64,000 bases of DNA. Source: Planctomycetota bacterium. GTDB taxonomy: Bacteria; Planctomycetota; Planctomycetia; Planctomycetales; Planctomycetaceae. Numbering within the stretch: the stretch's first letter is position 1; every line of letters starts with the position of its first letter. Location of the stretch: contig JACTNB010000019.1 of assembly GCA_014584345.1 (NCBI GenBank), forward strand, positions 248,001 to 312,000, written 5' to 3'. Below are positions 19,251 through 28,472 of this stretch, piece after piece. Below the pieces are notes generated by a model. It saw only the letters and a list, made by a program, of their open reading frames with translations, was not told the origin of the DNA and searched no databases. A program made the position numbers and the translations under genes.

Positions 19251-20636
19251 TCATGCCAGACTACGGAGCACAGCTTCCATGATCTCGCAGACGGCATCGA
19301 TTTCCTGGTCTTGGATCACGAGCAAAGGCGGCAGCATTCGCACGCGCGTCGGCTGCCTCCCTGCCGGGAAGGCGATGACCCCACGTGCAAACAGTTCCGC
19401 CAGAAAATCCCGTGTCCGTTCCGCGCTGCCGTCGAAAACGGTCATGGCTAGCATGCCTCCCACGCCCCAAGGCCCGGCAATAGTTCCGGGCAAATCGCGT
19501 TCGATCCGTTTGAAATGCCGCTCGAAACGCTGGTGGATCTCGGCGATGCGTCCCGTCGGCCCCAGCAGACCGCGCTGCTGAAACTGATCCAGGACAAACA
19601 AGGCCGCATGAATGGCCGACGTCGCTCCCGTGAACGTCTGACTGATCAACCCGGGCCGCGGTTTCATGCGTTCGGAAAAGAGTGTCGCGCAGACCTGGCT
19701 CATTTTACCGATGCTGACGATATCCACGTAGGAATCGAGCATCAGATGCTGAAAGGCAAACATGCGGGTTGTGCGTCCGAACGACTGGATTTCATCGATG
19801 AAAATAGGGATGTCGTGACGGCGCGCTTCCTCGAAGAGCGCGACAAAGAAGTCGCGGGGCGCGGTGTAGTATCCCCCTTCTCCCTGAATCAGTTCGACCA
19901 TCAGACCGGCGTGTTGGCGCGGGTAGCGGTCCCGTAGCGTGTGAAGGGATGCCAGGCATTGCCGCGTGCTCTGGTCGGGTTCATGCCGATCGAAAAATGG
20001 CAGATAATCGACCGCGAGCGTGGTCGGCAGCCCTTCCCGGTTGGCTGGTCGATCCGTCACTTGCCCGAGCGCCAAAGTGCGACCCGCGAACCCATTGCTG
20101 AAAGCCAGCAGTCGATTGGCGGGAAATCGGGCCTGAAACAACATTTTCAGGGCGTTTTCGTTTGCGGTGGCTCCACTGGTCGAAAGAAAGCAATGCTCTA
20201 CTGCCGCGCCCGATTCCCGCGCCAGCGCGACGAGTTGTTCGCACAAACGCAACGTATCCAGATTCTGCTGCAGATTCCCCTGCATCACGCCCCCCGAGAC
20301 CGCCGCGCGAACCAATTCGCAGACCAGTTCCGGATGGCCATGCCCAAACACATGCACGCCGATGCCGGTGATCATATCGTATTTCACACTGCCATCGGCC
20401 AGTTCGACCAGGCTCCCCTTGCCAACTCCCGTTCCCAGGTAGGGATAATACAGGCTGCCTCCCCGCAACCCGGCCAAATGTTCCAGCCAGTCGGAGTAGG
20501 TTTGCTGACGTTCGGACGCCGGCGGTCTTACCCCCGTCAACTCCCGCTGGCGATCGCGCAGGGCCGCCTGAATCAGTTCACAGGCGGCATCGATCCGATC
20601 GTCGCGAAACAATTGGCTGGGGACGTGCAGGGTCAT
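19251..20636 (-). CDS. Class III PLP aminotransferase, probable succinylornithine transaminase (AstC role)
   Basis: 461 residues, longer than the roughly 406-residue AstC/ArgD because of an N-terminal extension of about 50 residues. Class III features: GIGVHVFGHGHPELV, FLSTSGATANENALK, FIDEIQSFGRT (Asp281) and the PLP-lysine in VSIGKMSQ (Lys311), then TFTGATSAIHAAL. Its place between an M20 hydrolase (ATGA overlap at 20633-20636) and astADB suggests it converts succinylornithine to succinylglutamate semialdehyde. It may instead be another omega-aminotransferase such as a 4-aminobutyrate or lysine-type enzyme; the GKMSQVC motif differs from typical ArgD. Confidence 0.78.
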   Translation of the reverse strand: MTLHVPSQLFRDDRIDAACELIQAALRDRQRELTGVRPPASERQQTYSDWLEHLAGLRGGSLYYPYLGTGVGKGSLVELADGSVKYDMITGIGVHVFGHGHPELVCELVRAAVSGGVMQGNLQQNLDTLRLCEQLVALARESGAAVEHCFLSTSGATANENALKMLFQARFPANRLLAFSNGFAGRTLALGQVTDRPANREGLPTTLAVDYLPFFDRHEPDQSTRQCLASLHTLRDRYPRQHAGLMVELIQGEGGYYTAPRDFFVALFEEARRHDIPIFIDEIQSFGRTTRMFAFQHLMLDSYVDIVSIGKMSQVCATLFSERMKPRPGLISQTFTGATSAIHAALFVLDQFQQRGLLGPTGRIAEIHQRFERHFKRIERDLPGTIAGPWGVGGMLAMTVFDGSAERTRDFLAELFARGVIAFPAGRQPTRVRMLPPLLVIQDQEIDAVCEIMEAVLRSLA

Positions 20637-21898
20637 GACGTTTCTTCCCGTTGCGAAGTTGGTTGTTCAATAGATCTTGTTCCAAGGGGCCATTCGAGTT
20701 CTCCCGAGGCCCAGCCGATCAGCAGCTTCGCCGACAGTCGGGCACGTTCCGTCAAACTCTCGAGTACCAGGAATTCGTCGCTACTATGTATTCCTCCTCC
20801 CCGCACGCCGAGCGTATCGACATTTGGCAAACCACATGCTGCCAGGCGGTTGCCGTCGCAGACACCACCCGTTGGCCGATGGTTCAGTTCCAGCCCGAGG
20901 GAATGGCCAGATTCCTTTACTTGTGCCAGCAGACGCGCCGTTGTGGCATCAATCTGTTTGGGGGGTGTAGTGAAGGCCCCGTGCGTAAGGCAACTCACTC
21001 CCTCGGCAGAGACGAGATTGGTAATCTCCGCCAGGGCGGAAGCAATTTCGGCCTCGTGTGCCGCGTGCGTATAACGGACATTCAGGCGGACCACCGCGTT
21101 ATCGGGAACCATGTTAAGCGGACCGCCTCCATCGATCCGGGCAACGTTGAATGTGGCTCCGGGCCAACGTCCGTTCAACGCATGGATCTGCACGGCAATA
21201 CGGGAGGCCGCTGCAATCGCGTTAATGCCCTCGTCGAAATGTCGGCCGGCATGGGCGGATTTGCCGCGACAGACCAGGTGGAAATTCGCGGACCCCTTCC
21301 GTTCCCCGGCAAGTTCTCCGCTCGGGAGAGCCGGTTCATACAACAACCCCAGGCCATTGCGGGCAGCCGCCTCCTCGAAAAGTTTGCACGAACCGGGGGA
21401 ACCGATTTCCTCGTCGGCATTCAACAACACGTCCCAGCCCAGAGTAGTGTCGCCCGACTGCAGCACGTAACGTTCCAACGCCTGCAGCGCAATCAGCAAC
21501 ACGACGATGCCCCCTTTTGCATCCGCCACTCCCGGGCCAAGCAAATACTGTTGGTCGCGGCGTAGTGTTTGAAAGTCGGATGTTTCGGGATAGACAGTAT
21601 CGTAATGTATGGCCAGCAACACACGTTTCCGGGCACGCGGACGGCAGCGGAGCGACAGCACCGGCCCCAGCGAGACCCATGCGACCTCACCATCGGGGTT
21701 GACCTGCGCGATGGGAGGCACCGTCACCAGTTCCGCGGCAGGGGCAAGACTGCCGAACTCGGCGCGCAAGGCCTCCGCCATGCGCGATATTCCCGCCAGA
21801 TGATATGTTCCCGACGAGATCGAAGCCCAGTATTCCACCAGGGCAATCATGCGATCACGCTGCGAATCGATCCAGTCCAGAAACGGTCCCCAGGGCAT
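20633..21898 (-). CDS. M20 family zinc hydrolase, candidate replacement for AstE
   Basis: 421-residue M20 (ArgE/DapE/carboxypeptidase G2-like) metallohydrolase. Zinc ligands and catalytic residues are present: His98 and Asp100 in LLAIHYDTVYP, Asp127 in GPGVADAKGG, Glu163-Glu164 in NADEEIGSPGS, Glu188 in LYEPAL and a C-terminal His in GIHSSDEF. The dimerisation domain begins near KGSANFHLVCRGKSAHAG. It is the first gene of the AST block, overlapping the aminotransferase by 4 bases. Since no AstE (succinylglutamate desuccinylase) is encoded here, it may hydrolyse N-succinylglutamate to succinate and glutamate; this is inference from context. Confidence 0.85.
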   Translation of the reverse strand: MPWGPFLDWIDSQRDRMIALVEYWASISSGTYHLAGISRMAEALRAEFGSLAPAAELVTVPPIAQVNPDGEVAWVSLGPVLSLRCRPRARKRVLLAIHYDTVYPETSDFQTLRRDQQYLLGPGVADAKGGIVVLLIALQALERYVLQSGDTTLGWDVLLNADEEIGSPGSCKLFEEAAARNGLGLLYEPALPSGELAGERKGSANFHLVCRGKSAHAGRHFDEGINAIAAASRIAVQIHALNGRWPGATFNVARIDGGGPLNMVPDNAVVRLNVRYTHAAHEAEIASALAEITNLVSAEGVSCLTHGAFTTPPKQIDATTARLLAQVKESGHSLGLELNHRPTGGVCDGNRLAACGLPNVDTLGVRGGGIHSSDEFLVLESLTERARLSAKLLIGWASGELEWPLGTRSIEQPTSQREETS

Positions 21899-22260
21899 GG
21901 TTGCTTCCGTTCATTAGCGAGCCGACTTTCGGTTTCAAGCAATTGTACGTGCCTCGAATCCCCTCGCCTAGGCTGTCGTGCAGAACCTGGTTCGGTAGAT
22001 CGAAGAAGGTTCACGAGAATTACTTCCTCGCGAGACGAATCGAGACCGTCCACTACTCGGTCTCTCTGGGCGGGCATGTCGCGCGGCAGCAGACTGGGCA
22101 ATGGAATCGCAGTTGTGCCCGTTTTCCCGCGAGATCAACCGGAAGAAGTTTCTATTTGTTATACTGAACCACAGGCCGGGACGTCTGGAACATGCAAGCA
22201 TCCCGCATATGAATACAGTCCGTTAGCATGCAATATCCATACCGAGCATGGAGAATTGCC
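21899..22260. other. Divergent intergenic region upstream of the AST block
   Basis: About 360 bases between the M20 hydrolase and the cytochrome fusion gene. It should contain both promoters. No operator or riboswitch is recognised. A frame from ATG 22228 joins that of the cytochrome gene. Confidence 0.4.
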
Positions 22261-23001
22261 GTGAAAAAGCCTCAAATAAACGTCCTGATTGATCTTGTCG
22301 CGGCGTTGTGTTTTCTGGGAATGATCGCCACGGGCTACATTTTGTATGGGCCCTTGCCTCCAGGGACGAACAAAAGCCTGATGCTCTGGGGTTTAACCCG
22401 TCATCAGTGGGGCGAAGTCCATGCGTGGATCAGCCTTGCGCTGTTGGGAAGCCTGATTGCTCACCTGGCAGCCCACTGGACTTGGGTGGTAAGCGTCGTT
22501 CGCCGGCAGTTCGGGCTTTCCGCTGCCCCGGGCGAACATCACTTTCGAAGCGCGATCGCGACAATCGCAGTACTGGGTACGTCGTTCGCGGCCTTCGGCC
22601 TGCTGACCCGACTGTCCGTCCGCGAACAAGCCGAGCCAGCGTGCATCGAACTTACGGAACCAGAGCAATCGAGCACTCCATTGCCGCCCGGTTCCAAAGC
22701 TTCGTCCACTTGGAGCGAAGTGGAGCGTATTCTGCGGGCGTCTTGCCTGTCATGTCATAACGAGACACGTGCGCGAGGTGACTTTCGCGTGGAACGCCAA
22801 GTGGATTTTTTCCGAGACGGTCCAGGCCGCCCGTTGGTGATTGCAGGCAAGAGTGGCGAAAGTCCACTGATCGAAATCGTCTCGGGCCGACGAAAAGAGA
22901 TTGCCCATCCCGATCGTCACCGACTCCCGGCGCGAGAAGTTGAGATTCTGAGTTCCTGGATCGACAACGGAGCGGCATGGGGCACCGGTGAGCAGCCGTA
23001 A
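22261..23001 (+). CDS. Membrane b-type (DUF4405-like) domain fused to cytochrome c
   Basis: About 246 residues. The N-terminal half holds hydrophobic helices with several histidines (HQWGEVHAWISL, then LIAHLAAHWTWVV), resembling DUF4405/cytochrome b561-like di-heme membrane domains. A further helix follows (about 105-125). The C-terminal half is a periplasmic c-type haem domain with one CLSCH motif and the planctomycete-style ending REVEILSSWIDNGAAWG. The GTG at 22261 has GGAGAA 5 bases upstream; ATG 22228 gives 11 more residues without such a site. It likely moves electrons between the quinone pool or membrane and periplasmic carriers; the partner is unknown. Confidence 0.7.
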   Translation: MKKPQINVLIDLVAALCFLGMIATGYILYGPLPPGTNKSLMLWGLTRHQWGEVHAWISLALLGSLIAHLAAHWTWVVSVVRRQFGLSAAPGEHHFRSAIATIAVLGTSFAAFGLLTRLSVREQAEPACIELTEPEQSSTPLPPGSKASSTWSEVERILRASCLSCHNETRARGDFRVERQVDFFRDGPGRPLVIAGKSGESPLIEIVSGRRKEIAHPDRHRLPAREVEILSSWIDNGAAWGTGEQP

Positions 23002-23078
23002 TGCTCCGCTGCACAATCGCTTCCGGCGCACTTAGTTTAAGGTTCGGTTCGTGAAGTCTGGCCCGTTATCCGACGGGA

Positions 23079-24458
23079 TCAGGGGGCGATACCTTCCTGA
23101 GGCTGATTATCGGTTCGACGGACTTCTGTTTGTCGATACCGATCGAGACCACCGGCTTCGAAGAAGTCGGAAAGTTCGACCACGGCAGGTCCGAGCAGGA
23201 AGAAGTACACGGCCGGCATCAGGCAGAGCACCGTGGGAAACAGGAGCTTGAATGTCGCGGCATTGGCTTTCTGGTCGGCTCGCTGCTGCAAAGTAGACCG
23301 CATGGCATCGCTGTAATCCGTGAGCGCGTCGCTGACGTTGGTCCCCATCCGTTCTGTCTGTGTTAACAGAGACGTAAGCGAATGCAGTTCGGGAAGATCG
23401 ATGCGCTCGTTCATGTTGTCCAAGGCATGTTCGAGCGTGCCGAGATTGGACTGTTCGGCGACAATCGCCAGTTCCTCTGCCATGGCGGGGTATGTGTCGG
23501 TAATTTCCCAGGAAACGCGCGCCAGGGCGGCCCGGAGCGTCATCCCCTGACTGACACACATATTGAGCAAATCGATGACATCGGGCAGAGCCTGTTCGAT
23601 TTCATGTCGGCGACTGTTGGAACGGTTGCGTACGAACAGACGGGGAAGTGCCCACCCCATGATGGCTCCAACCACCATGAAGACAAGCATGACAGGTTCC
23701 AGTTGCGGCGGACCAAACACCAGCAAGATTCCGAAAACCAGCAAGGGAAGCATGAGCCCCAGATACCGCACGGCGGCCAGGTTTTCGTAGGCATGGGGAT
23801 TAAGATATCCCGCCTGAATCAGTTCCCGCTTGAGCGTTTTGCGTCGATTTTCCGATTCGGGCAACAGGGAGGCCAGGGCCGGGGTAACACCTCCGAACTG
23901 ATAATCGCTGGTATCGCTGAAGGGGATCTGGCCCGGTTCGAGTCGGGGCAAATCCTGCTGCATGCCCGTGATTGGCTTGCCGAACAGGGAACGAGAGGTC
24001 CAACTGCGATCCTTACCCGTGAAGGAACGAGATTCCTGGGACGAAGCGACGGCGACAAATTCCGGCAAGGGTGGTGCGGAGGTATATGCTTTTGCCTCGG
24101 GGGGAATCATTGCCTGGGCTTCGCGGTTGGTGATTCGAACACGCGAAGAGGAATCGGCGGCAGCCTCGGCCAGATCGGCATCGATGATGGAATCAGCGGG
24201 AGGCACATCCGCTGGCTTCCGGAGTACGGGTGGCGGCACGGCCATGGATTGCCCAGGCGGAGTCCGCGGGGGCTCGGCCGAGATCGGCGTGCTAGTGGCG
24301 GTCAATCTGGCGATCCAGCGGAACAGGCGGTATCCGAGCCGCAGCACCAGAATCAGGATCAGGGCAAACATGAGCCAGATCAGAAGCCGTGCCAAAGGGA
24401 TGCCGAACAGATCGTTCTGTGCCAGAATCCGCGTTGTGATCAAGATGGGCTGAATCAT
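23079..24458 (-). CDS. tadC: Tad/Flp pilus inner-membrane platform protein TadC
   Basis: Type II secretion F-domain protein, about 459 residues. An N-terminal helix (about 20-45) and a Pro/Ser-rich linker of about 100 residues precede the GspF/TadC core with helices near YLGLMLPLLVFGILLVFG and PVMLVFMVVGAIMGWAL and the conserved LPDVIDLLNMCVSQGMTLRAAL stretch, ending with a hydrophobic helix (LFPTVLCLMPAVYFFLLGPA). The core is typical, but the N-terminal extension is longer than in most TadC proteins. It is the last gene of the Tad cluster, 66 bases after tadB. Confidence 0.88.
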   Translation of the reverse strand: MIQPILITTRILAQNDLFGIPLARLLIWLMFALILILVLRLGYRLFRWIARLTATSTPISAEPPRTPPGQSMAVPPPVLRKPADVPPADSIIDADLAEAAADSSSRVRITNREAQAMIPPEAKAYTSAPPLPEFVAVASSQESRSFTGKDRSWTSRSLFGKPITGMQQDLPRLEPGQIPFSDTSDYQFGGVTPALASLLPESENRRKTLKRELIQAGYLNPHAYENLAAVRYLGLMLPLLVFGILLVFGPPQLEPVMLVFMVVGAIMGWALPRLFVRNRSNSRRHEIEQALPDVIDLLNMCVSQGMTLRAALARVSWEITDTYPAMAEELAIVAEQSNLGTLEHALDNMNERIDLPELHSLTSLLTQTERMGTNVSDALTDYSDAMRSTLQQRADQKANAATFKLLFPTVLCLMPAVYFFLLGPAVVELSDFFEAGGLDRYRQTEVRRTDNQPQEGIAP

Positions 24459-24524
24459 GATTTCGTTTCCACCGCGTAAGTTCAACGGGGGTTGTTCCCC
24501 GGATAAATCGACTGGCTGGGAGAA

Positions 24525-25388
24525 TCAGGCCTGTTTTGTATTGTTGAGAATTCTAAGGATCCAGATCGCGCCCACAATTTCCAGGACGATACCGGCGATT
24601 GTAATGAATCGTCCCCATCCCGAGTTCATCAGTCGATTCAGGTATTCGGGATCGCGGAACATAAAGAAGACCAGGATGGCGGGGGGCAGAATGATCATCA
24701 ACAGGGCCGTGGCCCGGCTCCCCGCGGTGATGGCCCGCAACCGTCCCAGGAACATACCTCGATCGCGCAGAGTTCGGGCAAGTCGTTCGAGGACCTGCAC
24801 CAGGTCCCCCCCCGTCTGCTGGTGTACGCTAAGAGCGGTGGCAAGAATTCGCAGTGCGCTCACCCCCGTCCGTTCCGGGAGTTCATACAAGGCTTCATTC
24901 ATCGTCACGCCCATTTGCAGTTTGCGGACGCAGAGTTGCATTTCGTCGCCGAGCGGCTGGGGCGTATCGTTGGCAATCAATTCCAGGCATTGATCGAGGC
25001 TGCGTCCGGTGCGGGCGGCCCGGGCCAGTTCGTCGATCATGGGGGGTAGTTGCTGCAAGATGGTCGTCTGCCGGCGCGTGCGGGCGATCATCAGCAGCCC
25101 GAGGGGAATGATCAGCCCGACAAACGCGCCCAGAGATGCGGTGATCGGGTTCTCCTGGATCACAAAGATCAGTCCGCCAATCGCGACCGCAAACAACACG
25201 CAGGAAAGCAGGACGGACAGCGGGGAAATGGCGATCCCGGCCTGCAGGACAAGCTGATCGAACCACCCGTTCAGGTTATTGCCGACACCGGCACGTTGCG
25301 GGTTGGCGAACTGCTCCTGCGACTTGAGGATGTCGCTGAATTCCGGTCGTCGTTCGACGATGTTGGTTTGCGGATAACCTCTGGCCAT
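24525..25388 (-). CDS. tadB: Tad/Flp pilus inner-membrane platform protein TadB
   Basis: 287-residue type II secretion F-domain protein. Two helices near the N-terminus (AISPLSVLLSCVLFAVAIGG and LGAFVGLIIPLGLLMI), the soluble T2SSF domain (LPPMIDELARAARTGRSLDQ, then GDLVQVLERLARTLRDR) and two C-terminal helices are seen. It forms the inner-membrane platform with TadC and is driven by the TadA ATPase encoded 182 bases upstream. ATG 25388 (MARGYPQTN) is the likely start; the frame extends to 25418. Confidence 0.9.
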   Translation of the reverse strand: MARGYPQTNIVERRPEFSDILKSQEQFANPQRAGVGNNLNGWFDQLVLQAGIAISPLSVLLSCVLFAVAIGGLIFVIQENPITASLGAFVGLIIPLGLLMIARTRRQTTILQQLPPMIDELARAARTGRSLDQCLELIANDTPQPLGDEMQLCVRKLQMGVTMNEALYELPERTGVSALRILATALSVHQQTGGDLVQVLERLARTLRDRGMFLGRLRAITAGSRATALLMIILPPAILVFFMFRDPEYLNRLMNSGWGRFITIAGIVLEIVGAIWILRILNNTKQA

Positions 25389-25570
25389 GATAGGCGCCCT
25401 CGTTCCCGGAAAGGCCAACGGTTGTTCCGATTGGCGGTTTCCATCGATTAGGAGTTGTGTTCAGGATGGTCGGTTTTGGTCCGACGAAAAATCTCGCGTT
25501 CTTGGAGGTACTGTATTGCTATTTCGTGGATACTTGTCCGGAGCGGCAAGCCGATCCGGGATTATGGGGG

Positions 25571-26920
25571 TCAGTATTTGACGTTATATTCGCCACCGGC
25601 GATCAATTCCCGCGCGGTAAACAGTTCGATCGGGATCTGATGCCCGCGGGAGGCGACGCGGCGGACGCATTCGGGCTCGTACCCGGTGGCGTAGAAGGCC
25701 CCTTCCGCGCGACCGTCGGAACCGATACCCGTCATGCGATACACGAAGATATCCTCGACGTTGTATTCCCCTTCCCGTGTCCCGGCGACTTCGGAGATAC
25801 GCATGACTTTACGTTCCCCCGTGCTCAAACGGACGACATGGACGAGAATATGCAAGGCAGAGGCGATGTAACGGCGTGCGATCGAAGGAGGAAGCTCGGC
25901 TCCGGAGAGGGCGATCATCAATTCGAGTCGGTCGAGGGCATCGCGCGTGTCGTTGGCGTGCACGGTACTCATCGAACCATCGTGACCGGTATTCATGGCC
26001 TGCAGCATTTCGAGCACTTCGCTACCACGTGCTTCGCCGACGATGATGCGGTCAGGTCGCATACGCAAGCTGTTACGCAACAGTTCCCGCTGGCCGATGC
26101 CCCCCCGTCCCTCGACGTTGGGGAGCCGGGTTTCGAGCCCCACGACATCGGCCTGCTGGAGTTGTAGTTCGGCTGTTTCTTCGATGGTGATGACCCGCTC
26201 GTTCACGGGAATAAACCGGCTCAACTGGTTGAGCATGGTGGTTTTCCCGGCCCCGGTCCCTCCACTGAGCAGCACGTTGAGTCGCCCACGGACGGCAGCA
26301 ATGAGAAAGTCCGCCATCTCCCTGGTGAGCGAACGCGAGCGCACCATGTCTTCGAATTCGACAGCCGCGGTACTGAAGCGACGAATGGAGAGCGTGGGGC
26401 CCCGTTGCGTGAGGGGGGGAATCACCGCGTGCAGACGCGAGCCATCCGGGAGTTTGGCATCGACCATCGGCGAGACTTCATCGATGCGTCGCCCGGCTCG
26501 ACCGACCAGTCGTTGGATCAGGTGGAGCAGGTGATTGTTATCGGCGAAGCGAACGTCCGTCCGTTCGAGTTTTCCGAAGCGTTCCACGAAGACAGTGTCG
26601 GCCCCGTTGACGAGCACGTCGCTGACGTGGGGATCGTTCATCAGGGGTTCGAGCGGTCCGAAGCCGTACATTTCGTCCATGATCTCGTTGACCATCTGCT
26701 CCCGTTCGGTTTCGGGGAGATAGGCGGAGTGCATGTCGCACAGATGGGTGGCCAGCGCCCGTAGCTGTTTACGGAGTTCGTGTTCGGGCAACTGTCCCGC
26801 CTTGGACAGGTCCATTGCGTCGATCATCTGCCGGTGCAGGCGGGTTTTGAGCTGCTGGAAAGCCCGCTTGGATTCGGCCTGTGATTCGTACAGCGCTCCA
26901 CTCTCGTAGCCGGTTGCCAT
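25571..26920 (-). CDS. tadA: Tad/Flp pilus assembly ATPase TadA (CpaF family)
   Basis: 449-residue secretion ATPase of the PilT/VirB11 superfamily. It shows the N-terminal FGPLEPLMNDPHVSDVLVNG region, Walker A in LSGGTGAGKTTMLN (about residue 217-224), ITIEETAELQL (Asp box), RPDRIIVGEARGSE (Walker B region) and the His box in GSMSTVHANDTRDAL. It powers pilus extension and probably retraction. ATG 26920 is preceded by AGAGGA at 9 bases. It lies between a TadG-like gene (78 bases upstream) and tadB. Confidence 0.95.
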   Translation of the reverse strand: MATGYESGALYESQAESKRAFQQLKTRLHRQMIDAMDLSKAGQLPEHELRKQLRALATHLCDMHSAYLPETEREQMVNEIMDEMYGFGPLEPLMNDPHVSDVLVNGADTVFVERFGKLERTDVRFADNNHLLHLIQRLVGRAGRRIDEVSPMVDAKLPDGSRLHAVIPPLTQRGPTLSIRRFSTAAVEFEDMVRSRSLTREMADFLIAAVRGRLNVLLSGGTGAGKTTMLNQLSRFIPVNERVITIEETAELQLQQADVVGLETRLPNVEGRGGIGQRELLRNSLRMRPDRIIVGEARGSEVLEMLQAMNTGHDGSMSTVHANDTRDALDRLELMIALSGAELPPSIARRYIASALHILVHVVRLSTGERKVMRISEVAGTREGEYNVEDIFVYRMTGIGSDGRAEGAFYATGYEPECVRRVASRGHQIPIELFTARELIAGGEYNVKY

Positions 26921-26998
26921 GGTTCTCATTCCTCTGTAGGACGTTGATCAGCCCGTGTGCGGGAAAAATGGGGTGTGCCATCCGCGGATGCGTACCCA

Positions 26999-28234
26999 CT
27001 ATTTGTTCAAGAATATTTTGTAAACGAATCGGTTGGGGACAAACAGTTTTTCTTCGGGTTTCGTGAAAAAGTCGCCCGGGTCCTCTTCCAGGAACCGGGC
27101 AAGAACGGCGGTTTTTGTGGTCATCACGGTTGGCTGGACAATCACCGTGGCGGATTCGTTACCCTCGGGCAGGACTTGCAACACGCGAATGGCAACAACT
27201 CCCTGGCAAATCAGCCGAGCCCAGCCGGGCACGTTCAATTCCTCCGCGGACGGATAGAGCAGACATAACCTCGGTTGCCCGATCTGGGCTTCCAGGGCCA
27301 TTTGCACCGGGGTGGTGATGTTTCCCGATCCGGTTGTATCAAATCGGTCCTGGGCCGGTAGCCGGCCTTGCAGCAGTCGCAAGTCATCGGCAGTCAGCCC
27401 CTTGGCGATTTGCGAAATGAGTTGCATTTCGCCGAGATCGTTGGCGAATTCGAGCAGATGCACGTTGCCCGCGAGGGAACTGGAATTCAGCGGGACGGAT
27501 TTCAGCTCAATTTCGGGGATGCCGTCGGGTTCCTCGATCACCTGGCGGGTTGTTTCATCGAAGCGGAAAAAATCCTGTCCGTGGCGTTGTTCGATCGCGT
27601 AAGCCCAGGTGTCGGTCCGTTTTCCCTGTGGGTCGCTGGCCAGGATGGCCAACGGTAAACAGGGAACGAGCGCGGACGGCGTGGGCTGGAAATGATCGAT
27701 GAGATTTTCAAAGGCCACTTCGACGATCGCCTGGGCATCTGCCTCGGCCCGTCCCGTCACGCCGGAAAAGAAGAACCAAAGCGGATTTCCGTGGGAGCGC
27801 AGGCGGGTCGCCCGGACCTCGACGACATCGGGATTCTCGTGAGTCGCGATGAACACGGAGTCATTATTTTCGTGGTTGTACAACCGCGTGCCGAATTGGA
27901 TATCCCCTTCGGGAGAGAGATCCAGTTCGACGGGTTGCCCGGCGACGCGATTGGAGAACGCCACTTCGGCTGCTCGCAGCTTGGCCAGTTCAATTTGCAA
28001 TTCCGGATCGACCAGCGGGGCGAGCAGGGCATCGTTGAGATATTCACCGGCGGCGGCCAGCGCGGCCGCCTCGGCGGCATTGCGGAGTTCGACCGTAGCG
28101 GAATCCTTCCAGAGCGAATTCAACACCAGGCCGATTGCCGCGCCAACCACCAGTAGCGCGAAGGCGATGGCTGGCTGCAACGTGCCTTGCCGCCTGGATC
28201 TTCTCGGTCTGATGATTTGGCATGATGGTTTCAC
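26999..28234 (-). CDS. TadG/TadE-like pilus assembly protein
   Basis: 411 residues with an Arg-rich N-terminus, then one membrane helix (LQPAIAFALLVVGAAIGLVL, about 18-38) followed by a prepilin-like region NAAEAAALAAAGEYLNDALL, the typical pattern of TadG-like (Tad-domain) minor pseudopilins. The remaining 350 residues form an extracytoplasmic domain with no recognised motif. The start is a GTG at 28234 preceded by AGAGGA. It lies between cpaB and tadA in the pilus cluster. Confidence 0.8.
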   Translation of the reverse strand: MKPSCQIIRPRRSRRQGTLQPAIAFALLVVGAAIGLVLNSLWKDSATVELRNAAEAAALAAAGEYLNDALLAPLVDPELQIELAKLRAAEVAFSNRVAGQPVELDLSPEGDIQFGTRLYNHENNDSVFIATHENPDVVEVRATRLRSHGNPLWFFFSGVTGRAEADAQAIVEVAFENLIDHFQPTPSALVPCLPLAILASDPQGKRTDTWAYAIEQRHGQDFFRFDETTRQVIEEPDGIPEIELKSVPLNSSSLAGNVHLLEFANDLGEMQLISQIAKGLTADDLRLLQGRLPAQDRFDTTGSGNITTPVQMALEAQIGQPRLCLLYPSAEELNVPGWARLICQGVVAIRVLQVLPEGNESATVIVQPTVMTTKTAVLARFLEEDPGDFFTKPEEKLFVPNRFVYKIFLNK

Positions 28235-28472
28235 GGAGATCCTCTCGATCCTACTCCCCCCTCCTGTCGGCGGAGTAATTAATTCAGTTGGCTAACTCGC
28301 TTGGAATTCGATTTATTAAAGAGATGCGATGACGCACGGTATCCTGTTGCCTGCGAGCCATTCCTTTCGGAGGATTGGTTTGCCAGCGATTTGTTGTTCC
28401 GCAGTCTCTGGTCGAAAATGTTCGAAATCGTCGCTGCCCGGGCGGGAATGTCCCGCCCAGGCATTACAGCAA

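Noticed and set aside
19941..21074. 377-residue plus-strand frame opposite the AST aminotransferase and M20 hydrolase
   Set aside because: Antisense to two genes with clear family motifs; no start site or domain.
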